Assembly: GCA_029204045.2 (NCBI GenBank)
Contig: CM055068.1
Location: forward strand, 32,371,028-32,435,027
Source: Tillandsia leiboldiana
Lineage: Eukaryota; Streptophyta; Magnoliopsida; Poales; Bromeliaceae
Direction of reading: 5' to 3'
DNA length: 64,000 nucleotides
Below are positions 22,337 through 30,417 of this stretch, piece after piece; positions within the stretch are counted from its first letter, which is position 1, and every line of letters starts with the position of its first letter. Under the pieces are notes generated by a model that did not search any database, was not told the origin of the DNA, and was given only the letters and a program-made list of their open reading frames with translations. Made by a program: the position numbers and the translations under genes.

Positions 22337-22348
22337 AAAGGGGGAGAT
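22337..22348 (+). other. Element A polypurine tract
   Basis: AAAGGGGGAGAT directly precedes the 3' LTR (TGTTACGG at 22349). This is the expected plus-strand primer. The same tract lies at the matching place in B, in D and in the last copy. Confidence 0.93.
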
Positions 22349-22575
22349 TGTTACGGAATTTGAGTTGGCGTAGTTTCGTGAAAGTTTCAAGTCCTGAAGA
22401 TTGAAGGTGAAGAAAGTTGGATCATTTAACTCAATCTCAAGAAAGAAGAATTCAAAAGGATCAGGTATGTTTAACTAAAGATTTTGTGTGATCCGAATAC
22501 TTCTTGTAGTATAGAAACACTTGGAAGAATCTTTCATTGCATAAAAATCAAAAACTGGACTTGGGACATGCTCAG

Positions 22576-22858
22576 GATCCGGATCAGGTTGTTCGATCCG
22601 GATCCCGAAGGTGGTTCGTTCATACACCAGCTCAATCCGGATCGTAGCCTCTCTTGATCCGGATCCCGAACACTGAGTTTACCATTTTCCTTGAACGATC
22701 CGGATCAGGCTTCGCAATCCGGATCCCGAACGTTGATGTTTGGTGAACTGTATGAACGATCCGGATCAAGCACTTCGATCCGGATCCCGAACCCTCATTT
22801 TTCTGGAACTACCTGACTCGTTACGACGATCCGGATCACAGCTAATCCGATCCGGATC
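22576..22858 (+). promoter_or_regulatory. U3 palindrome array (GATCCGGATC) and TATA box
   Basis: Eight exact and at least two near copies (AATCCGGATC at 22634 and 22716) of a 10-bp perfect palindrome lie in 283 bp, often as pairs about 20 bp apart and followed by CCGAAC. The array ends 67 bp before the TATAAATA box at 22925. Equivalent arrays occur in every copia LTR of this subfamily here. A cluster of transcription factor sites is the simplest reading. The factor is unknown. Confidence 0.75.
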
Positions 22859-23066
22859 GCCGTCCGTAAAATTTCCAGAAACGGTAGGTTTTTGATTCTT
22901 ATCTCCTTCCTAGGGTTTCTAACCTATAAATAAACCCTATGACTCTTTTTCTAGGGTTAATCCACATAGCCGTCATTTTCATATATCATCTTATACGGCT
23001 CTAGATCCACATATAGAGAAGAAAGGAAATCATTAGAGAATACTCTATGTTTCTTCATCTATATTG

Positions 23067-23164
23067 ATTAGTTTGATTCTAGGTTTTCATACTCACATCT
23101 TGAGTTGAATCAAACTAATGAATACTTAGATGGTATTTCCGATCTATCTTTGATCTAAGTATTC
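23067..23164 (+). promoter_or_regulatory. Leader stem-loops I and II of the copia LTR
   Basis: Stem I pairs ATTAGTTTGATTC (23067-23079) with GAATCAAACTAAT (23107-23119), 13 bp perfect. Stem II pairs GAATACTTAGAT (23120-23131) with ATCTAAGTATTC (23153-23164), 12 bp perfect, and starts at the very next base. Both lie about 110 nt after the expected transcription start. In diverged LTR E, stem I changes at three positions on both sides and still pairs (57761-57775 with 57799-57813). In D it keeps 15 pairs with one G-U. Confidence 0.75.
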
Positions 23165-23209
23165 GGCGGATCATCACCACCAAAAACAACGATTTACCCC
23201 AAAAATCGG

Positions 23210-23386
23210 CGCGTGGATTCGCGTGTCCTTGTGGATTCAAGGTTCAACCGCTCTCGTGGATTCGGAGCGAGGCACGTTCGTGGATTCGAAGGGTGCTATT
23301 GGGTGAAGACCGTGGATTCGGTCGGACGTCGTGGATTCGACGTTGGACGCCGTGGATTCGGCGTTGGGCGCAGATCGTGGATTCGA
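23210..23386 (+). promoter_or_regulatory. Eight-hairpin array with constant TGGATT loop
   Basis: Eight copies of TGGATT are each flanked by arms that pair. The arms are CGCG/CGCG, CCTTG/CAAGG, GCTC-t-CG/CGGAGC, TTCG/CGAA (CGTTCG/CGAACG in B), GACCG/CGGTC, ACGTCG/CGACGT, ACGCCG/CGGCGT and TCG/CGA. Loops are constant while stems differ and stay complementary. Copies lie in all copia LTRs of the window, including diverged LTR E. The array is downstream of the TATA box, so it should be part of the RNA leader. A role in packaging, dimerisation or translation is inference. Confidence 0.75.
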
Positions 23387-23688
23387 GAAGCGTCGCGGAG
23401 CGAGCGGAGAAGATCCTCTAGGAGCGTATGGAAAAGGTTGAGTCGTAAGTGTGTACGGTAAATCACCTTGTACGTGTTTTAATTCTAGTGGATTTCTGCC
23501 GTGTTATCGGTCCCGTGGTTTTTTACTCCGGTGATGGAGTTTTCCACGTAAAAATCTTGCGAGTTATTTTTTATTTCCGCATTGGGTTTTTATCGCAACG
23601 ATTTTTGAGTGTTTATACGTTTACACCTATTCACCCCCCTCTAGGTGTTTTTTCCCCTATTTAGATCCTTATTACATATAACCCAACA

Positions 23689-25347
23689 AAATCCACAGAG
23701 TTTTTGAAACAGTGCCCACACGACACTCAAGTTTTGAAATCTGTTTTCTAAAATCCATAAATCCACAGGGTTTTGAAAACGGTGCCCACACGACACCCAA
23801 GTTTTGAAAACGATTTTCGCAATTTCTTTTTCTTTTTCTTTCTTTCCTTTTGAAATACGGCCGAACAGAGATATGAAATTAACATCCACATAACCAAAGA
23901 GTAGAGTACCGACATCCACACCGACCCCACGAGGGTATCGAGAACCACACAATAGTCTACAAGAAATAAATGAAATGCGACAGAAAGGGAAACACCGTCC
24001 GGGATCTCGAAGGACCCGAAAGCTCCTGACTCGGCCTCACTGTCGCCTAGCTCTCACCCCTGGAGGAACCTGTCACGGAGTGGGAAGTCAGTGACACGAT
24101 AATACCAAAATAAAGCAAGAAAAGTAGTAAAGCCGACCGTCAGACGATCCAGAGCAACCACCCTCCCAAGAGGGGAGGAGAAACACGAACACCTGTAAAA
24201 TCTGACCACGACGAGCATCTACGTCGACTGGTCGCACCGCTCACAAAGAGCCACCGCTCATAAACTGCCACCGCTCATAAAGAGCCACCGCTCGCACCTT
24301 GGCGCCTCAAACCCCCACCTGCGGGGGCCCCCACTACGTCCCCTCGTGGGTTTACACGGGTCATAGACCACTTTTCCGGAAAAGCGCACCCTTTGCGGTG
24401 GCCAAACCGCGGGTGCGCGTGCTGCAGCCTCGAGCATAGTAACCAAGTACACCAGATAAAACCGATAGTAATGAACCATAAAGATCGCCAAATATACAAA
24501 GTATAACTCAATAGCAAGGACCATAAATACCATCCACGTTAGCACAGTTAAACGTAAAATCAGAAGTAGTTGCAACCGTCGGAAGCCCGACGCTAAGTCT
24601 CAAACGAAAACCCACCTGAATGCAGGTCGATCCCGAACTCCCGCTAGACTACCGGGAGGCTGGTGCTGAACTGCTGGGCCCTGAACAGAAACTGTGATCA
24701 GAACTAGACTCACTCATACCCATCCCGATAACACTACAATAACATCTCGCTAATACGGGCACTTAGCCGACCCTAGGCTTAAGCCGAAGTTCCCGAAAAA
24801 TCCACTGGACCTCCTATCATGACCCGCCAACGTTCTAAAAATACCCAAATATCGTCCAACTACACCTGCTGTCCCTAAACATCATAATTTTGATGTTTGG
24901 GCAGACTGGGACCAAATCACAATTTCCTCTATTGAATTATTGCTATAAATACACCCCTTTTTTTTACCGTTGTTTTGGCTCGTTCTTCCAAACCAGGAAG
25001 CCAAAGACAGCGCCGTAAATTTCAGCGCGTCTGGTTTGACGAGGCGGAACCCGTGCTCACAAGTTTGGGCTGACAAGAGGCCCACAAACAAAATTGGCCC
25101 ATAATCACTTAAACCCTCAATTATCACTCTACTAACACTCACATATTACTTGACCAGATTTGAACTAAAAGTGAGCATCATGCTCAGGATAATATACTGA
25201 GTCGAGGGCTCACCTTGGGCATGTCGGAGACCGGCCGGAAAGCTCGTCGGAGCAACACCACCACAAGGCAAGGAGCTTGGTTTGGGCAACTTGGATCAAA
25301 ACAACTTCAACCCTGCAACAGAGGTGAGCACATGGTCAAGAGCCCCT
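23689..25347 (+). repeat. Unclassified stretch, probably a decayed LTR
   Basis: No ORF with recognisable content. It has duplicated AAATCCACAGRG...TTTTGAAA blocks at 23689-23815. A 17-bp tandem repeat (ACCGCTCAYAAASWGCC) is at 24236-24298 with 3.7 units, followed by a GC-rich block at 24290-24430. A plant-type CTATAAATA is at 24943-24951, and donor-like AGAGGTGAGC is near 25319. GC-rich U3, TATA and leader splice donor in this order resemble the gypsy LTRs here, so a truncated LTR in plus orientation is likely. Confidence 0.4.
24236..24298 (+). repeat. 17-bp tandem repeat, 3.7 units
   Basis: The units ACCGCTCACAAAGAGCC, ACCGCTCATAAACTGCC and ACCGCTCATAAAGAGCC are followed by a partial unit ACCGCTCGCACC. 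It lies in the GC-rich part of the unclassified LTR-like stretch. Confidence 0.85.
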
Positions 25348-26689
25348 TGTTGGGTTATACTAATAATGATCTAAATAGGGGAAAAAAACACCTAGAGGGG
25401 GGTGAATAGGTGTAAACAATAAATACTCAAAAATCTTTGCGATATAAAATCCAATGCGGAAAAATAAATAACACGCAGAGATTTTTACGTGGAAAACTCC
25501 AAACCGGAGTAAAAAACCACGGGACCGATAACACGGTGAAATCCACTAGAATTATAACACGTACAAAGGTGATATACCGTACTCACAGACGACTCAACCT
25601 TTTTCCATACGCTCCTAGTTGATCTTCTCCGCTCGCTCCGCAACGCTTCTCGAATCCACGATCTGCGTCCAACGCCGAATCCACGACGTCCAACGTCGAC
25701 TCCACGACGTCCGACCGAATCCACGGTCTTTACCCAGTAGCACGCTTTGAATCCACGAACGTACCTCGCTCCGAATCCACGAGAGCGGTTGCACCTTGAA
25801 TCCACAAGGCCACGCGAGTCCACGCGCCGATTTGGGATAAATCGTTGTTTTTGGGTGGTGATGATCCGCCGAATACTTAGATTAGAAATAGATCGGAAAT
25901 CCCATCTAAGTATTCATTAATTTGATTCTACTCAAAATCTGAGTTTGGAAAACCTAGAATCAAATCAATCAATATAGATGAAGAAACATAGGATTATATC
26001 TATTGATTTCCTTTCTTCTCTATAGGTGGATTCATATGGCCGTCTTTGATTTATTTAACTTTTACGGCTTATGCGGCTTGCCCTAGAAAAAGAGTCGTAG
26101 GGTCTATTTATAGGTTAGAAACCATTGGAAGAAGATAAGAATCAAAAACTAACCTTTTCTGGAATTTTTCAGGACGACGATCCGGATCGGATTTCGGCGA
26201 TCCGGATTGCGGTAACGAGACAGACAGTTTCCAGAAAAACAAAGGTTCGGGATCCGGATCGAAGTGCCTGATCCGGATCGTTCATACAATTCACCAAACA
26301 CCAATGTTCGGGATCCGGATTGAAATGCCTGATCCGGATCATTCATATATTTTGGTAAAAACCAGTGTTCGGGATCCGGATCAAAATAGACTACGATCCG
26401 GATTGAATTTGCGTATGAACTAACACCCTTCGGGATCCGGATTGGAATGTCTGATCCGGATCCTGAACATATCCCATGTCCAGTTTTTAATTTTTATGCA
26501 ATTAAAAATTCATCCAAGTGTTTCTACACTATAAGAAGTATTCGGATCACCAAAGATAAATAGTTAAACATACCTGATCCTTTTGAAATCTTCTTTCTTG
26601 AGATTGAGTTATATGATCCAACCTTCTTTATCTTCAATCTTCAAGACTTAACCGAATTCACGAAATACGCCAACTCAAATTCCGTAACA
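25348..26689 (-). repeat. Element D 3' LTR
   Basis: 1342 bp. The TATA box on minus is at 26105-26112, the U3 palindromes at about 26178-26463, stem-loop II arms at 25871-25882 and 25904-25915, and stem-loop I arms at 25916-25930 and 25955-25969. It is more diverged from A, B and C than they are from each other, and so is useful for comparing RNA structure. For example, hairpin 7 reads ACGTCG/CGGCGT, still pairing through G-U. Confidence 0.9.
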
Positions 26690-27015
26690 ATCTCCCCCTT
26701 TGGCGGTTTCGTGACAAAACACAAATCCACTCAAGAAAATTCAAAAAGATATTTTTGTTGCTATCACCATACAACAAAAATTTACAATGAGATCCAAATA
26801 AAGATAGATACATGAGTTAAACTCCTAAAACAGACTCTAGACTTAGACATCTGTACTCTCTGCAAAAGAAATCATTCTTGACAAAAGAAATCGTTATATA
26901 CCTCAAGAATTTTATGTCATTCAAAAACCACACACAGAGATGAAGTTTATACTCATTTATACTTACCATGACATTTATACATTCAGATATGTAATTGGAT
27001 CATAGTTAACAAACC
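25348..27015 (-). mobile_element. Copia element D, 3' end only
   Basis: Minus orientation. The 3' LTR is at 25348-26689 (in its sense TGTTACGG to AACCCAACA), the PPT at 26690-26701 and about 310 bp of 3' untranslated region extend to 27015, where element B begins. The 3' UTR matches that of A and B (for example 22130-22330). All coding parts are absent. They are not found on the far side of B either. Confidence 0.88.
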
Positions 27016-28352
27016 TGTTACGGAATTTGAGTTGGCGTAGTTTCGTGAAAGTCTCAAGTCTTGAAGATTGAAGGTGAAGAAAGTTGGATCATTTAACTCA
27101 ATCTCAAGAAAGAAGAATTCAAAAGGATCAGGTATGTTTAACTAAAGATTTTGTGTGATCCGAATACTTCTTGTAGTATAGAAACACTTGGAAGAATCTT
27201 TCATTGCATAAAAATCAAAAACTGGACTTGGGACATGTTCAGGATCCGGATCAGGTTGTTCGATCCGGATCCCGAAGGTGGTTCGTTCATACATCGTCGC
27301 AATCCGGATCGTAGTCTCTTGATCCGGATCCCGAACGTTGAGTTTACCATCTACCTTGAACGATCCGGATCTTGCTTCGCAATCCGGATCCCGAACGTTG
27401 ATGTTTGGTAAACTGTATGAACGATCCGGATCGTAGTCACATGATCCGGATCCCGAACCTTCGTTTTTCTGGAATTGGCTGTTTCGTTATGACGATCCGG
27501 ATCCTAGTTATCACGATCCGGATCGCCGTCCGTAAAAATCCAGAAATGGTTGGTTTTTGATTCTTATCTCCTTCCTAGGGTTTCTAACCTATAAATACAC
27601 CCTATGTCTTTCTTTCTAGGGTGAATCCACACAGCCGTCATTTTCTTGTATCATCTTATACGGCTATAGATCCACATATAGAGAAGAAAGGAAATCATTA
27701 GAGAATACTCTATGTTTCTTCATCTATATTGATTAGTTTGATTCTAGGTTTTCATACTCACATCTTGAGTTGAATCAAACTAATGAATACTTAGATGGTA
27801 TTTCCGATCTATCTTTGATCTAAGTATTCGGCGGATCATCACCACCCAAAAACAACGATTTTCCCCAAAAATCGGCGCGTGGATTCGCGTGTCCTTGTGG
27901 ATTCAAGGTTCAATCGCTCTCGTGGATTCGGAGCGAGGCACGTTCGTGGATTCGAACGGTGCTTTTGGGTGAAGACCGTGGATTCGGTCGGACGTCGTGG
28001 ATTCGACGTTGGACGCCGTGGATTCGGCGTTGGGCGCAGATCGTGGATTCGAGAAGCGTCGGAGCGAGCGGAGAAGATCCTCTAGGAGCGTATGGAAAAG
28101 GTTGAGTCGTAAGTGTGTACGGTAAATCACCTTGTACGTGTTTTAATTCTAGTGGATTTCTGCCGTGTTATCGGTCCCGTGGTTTTTTACTCCGGTGATG
28201 GAGTTTTCCACGTAAAAATCTTGCGTGTTATTTTATTTTCCGCATTGGGTTTTATCGCAACGATTTTTTGGAGTGTTTATACGTTTACACCTATTCACCC
28301 CCCTCTAGGTGTTTCTTCCCCTATTTAGATCCGTATTATATACGACCCAACA
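27016..28352 (+). repeat. Element B 5' LTR
   Basis: 1337 bp with TATAAATA at 27600-27607. Stem-loop I arms are 27732-27744 and 27772-27784, stem-loop II arms 27785-27796 and 27818-27829, and the hairpin array 27876-28052. In hairpin 4 the arms are CGTTCG (27941-27946) and CGAACG (27953-27958), a 6-bp perfect stem. The U3 palindromes are at about 27243-27522. Confidence 0.94.
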
Positions 28353-28354
28353 AG

Positions 28355-28366
28355 TGGTATCAGAGC
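28355..28366 (+). other. Element B primer-binding site (tRNA-Met)
   Basis: TGGTATCAGAGC begins two bases after the 5' LTR end. Confidence 0.95.
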
Positions 28367-28385
28367 GGGAATAGGGTTGTGAACA

Positions 28386-30417
28386 ATGGTTGAAGGTGGA
28401 AACATCAATCGACCCCCTTTCTTTGATGGAACAAATTATGCGTACTGGAAAGTACGGATGAAAGCCTTTTTATCTTCCATCGACGAAAGGGTGTGGCATT
28501 CAATTGAATCAGGATGGTCTAATCCAACTGAACTTATCTCTGATGTTCACACCTTAAAACCTAGGTCGAAATGGACCAAGGAAGAGTTTGAGTTATCTTC
28601 TTACAATGGCAAGGGAATTAATGCTATTTTTAATGCCTTATCTCAAACTGAATTCTCTCGCGTCTCGGCATGTGAGACTGCGAAAGAATCTGGGATGTTC
28701 TTCAGGTTACACATGAGGGAACTAACCTCGTGAAGATTCAGAAACTGCAGATGGCTTACGAGCAAGTTTGACTCCTATCTTGATGGCAGAAAATGAATCT
28801 TTCACGGACTACTATACACGATTGCAAGACATCGTAAACTCATGTGCTAATCTGGGAGAGAAGATTCCAGAATTTAAGATTGTAAGAAAAATCTTAAGAA
28901 CTCTTCCTGAACGATTTCGCCCAAAGGTTACTGCCATTGAAACTATTAAACACCCGGACGAAATACGTGTAGAAGAATTAGTTGGTTCATTACAAACTTA
29001 TGAAATGACTTTTAATACTAACAATTCTTCTGGAAAAGCATCCACTTCTAAGTCTTCAGGTTATGCGTTGAAAACAACTAAGGAAGAAGACGCGGATACA
29101 TCCTCCTCGGACGATGACGAGAACCTTTCTATAGAGGAATTTGAGAAGCAGCTCGCTCTCTTGACAAGGAATTTTCGCCGCAGCTTTCGAAGGGGTAATT
29201 CAAGCAAATCTCCATCCTTCGGAAAGTGGAACAAAGGCAAGGGTACTCCAAGTAACAAGTCAAGAAAGCAGGAGAACTTCTCAAAGGATAAGAAAAGTTC
29301 AGAAGGACAACTGCAATGCTTCAAATGTCGAGGCTACGGCCACATTGCAACGGAGTGTCCTAACAAGTATCCGGCAAAGAAGAAGGCGATGCAAGTCGTC
29401 ACTTGGGATGACAACTCAACGTCAAATGAGTCGTCTTCAAGTGATGAAGAAAAGAGCTCCACTGGCATTCCACGCGTCCACATCTTCACCATTCATGTGC
29501 TTATGGCAATACATCTGAGTCGTTGTCCAACTCCACTGTTGAAAAGAACGCAACGGACAATGAATCGGATGATTCGGAAGGTGAAGATTTTGCTCTAGCC
29601 TACCACAGACTTTTGAGGGACTCAAGAAAGTGGCTAAGCAAAACAAGAGTTTGAGAGGGAGAGTGCATGATCTCGAAGAAGAAGCAAAAAGAGCGACTTC
29701 TCTCTCAAACGCTCTTGAAGTGGAAAGGGAAAACCTGATAAAAGAAAATGTTTCCCTTCAAGAGTCCAATGAGCAGCTTGAGAAGGAACATACAAATCTG
29801 GTGGATAACGCGAATCACTTCTCAAAGCTCTACAACGAGGCTCGACAGGATAACCTGGAAATGACAAAGACCATTTTCCAACTCAAGAGTGACTTACAGC
29901 GATTCTCTTCAGGAAGGAGTAAGTTGGATAGACTTCTTGGTCTTGGTCAATCAAATAGGTTCGGCCTCGGATACACTCAAACTGGAAACAGTCCAAGTTC
30001 GAGTGAGACAGTTTTTGTGCCTCAGTCGGTATCTCCTCCTCCGACACCGGAATTCAAGACAAACAACGACAACAAACCTACTTCATCCTCTTTGGGATCG
30101 TCAAGATCTAAGGTATGTTTTCGTTGTGGTGTTTCAGGGCACATAAGAAGATATTGCAAGACGGGAGTCGAACGCTCATCTCAAAGACCTCTTGCAACAA
30201 CTACCAAAACGGCTCCTCCCCGAAAATCAAAGCAAAACTTTTCAAATGAAAAGAGATTTGGTAGTTCATCGCGCAAGACGATTACATCAAGGAACAACAA
30301 TCGCTATAACAAGACGCCTTCACCTAGGCATATAACTTCACGATCATTACCGACGCACTTCAAAAGGGTTTGGGTGCGCAAAGGTGAAATTTTCCCTTGT
30401 CTTGTTTCTAATGTTTC
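28386..30417 (+). pseudogene. Element B gag, frameshifted
   Basis: Starts at the ATG at 28386 (MVEGGNINRPPFFDG) with good context AACAATGG. Frame is lost near 28688 (an A missing in GAAAGAAATCTGG), shifts again near 28752 and 28776 and near 29460-29510, and reopens at 29630. Otherwise it matches A gag throughout: knuckle 1 near 29317, coiled coil about 29630-29900, knuckle 2 near 30117. From 29630 the frame runs through knuckle 2 into protease without a break, which shows that gag and pol are one frame in this family. Confidence 0.87.

Larger units (their letters stand above)
23047..23551 (+). promoter_or_regulatory. Five minimal upstream ORFs in the copia leader
   Basis: ATG-initiated mini-ORFs are MFLHLY (23047-23067), MNT (23118-23129), MVFPIYL (23130-23153), MEKVES (23428-23448, right after the hairpin array) and MEFST (23534-23551). 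The same five are present in the B 5' LTR, which is the copy that would be the leader of B RNA. MEKVES also survives in diverged LTR E. They precede the gag ATG, so plain scanning would be hindered. Confidence 0.6.
12042..23688 (+). mobile_element. Copia SIRE-type element A, structurally complete
   Basis: The 11.6 kb element contains the 5' LTR (12042-13380), PBS, gag, pol, a spacer, a third ORF in the env-like position, PPT (22337-22348) and 3' LTR (22349-23688). The large size, gag with two widely spaced zinc knuckles and a third ORF after pol are features of the SIRE/Maximus lineage. The left flank is GTTAA (12037-12041) and the right flank AAATC (23689-23693), so no 5-bp target duplication is seen. 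The LTR pair is very similar, but the 5' copy has many single-base indels. Confidence 0.92.
22349..23688 (+). repeat. Element A 3' LTR
   Basis: 1340 bp, TG...CA. U3 has exact GATCCGGATC sites at 22576, 22595, 22656, 22697, 22758, 22777, 22828 and 22849. TATAAATA is at 22925-22932. The structured leader (two stem-loops and eight hairpins) lies at 23067-23386. The ORFs seen in it start at GTG and are products of the repeats. Confidence 0.94.

Noticed and set aside
23210..23386. CRISPR-like look: short constant repeat with variable spacers
   Set aside because: The constant part is only about six to eight bases, the variable parts are paired arms, and the context is a plant LTR.
23213..23461. 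Frame of 82 codons beginning MDSRVLVDSR, repeated in each copia LTR (12900, 27879, 37104, 41877)
   Set aside because: The start is a GTG, not ATG, and the Asp-Ser-Arg repeats are the hairpin array itself. The second recurrent frame starting at 23449 also begins with GTG.
23689..25347. Possible promoter and first exon of a host gene at CTATAAATA (24943)
   Set aside because: No coding sequence follows before element D. GC-rich U3, TATA and donor order fits a decayed LTR better.
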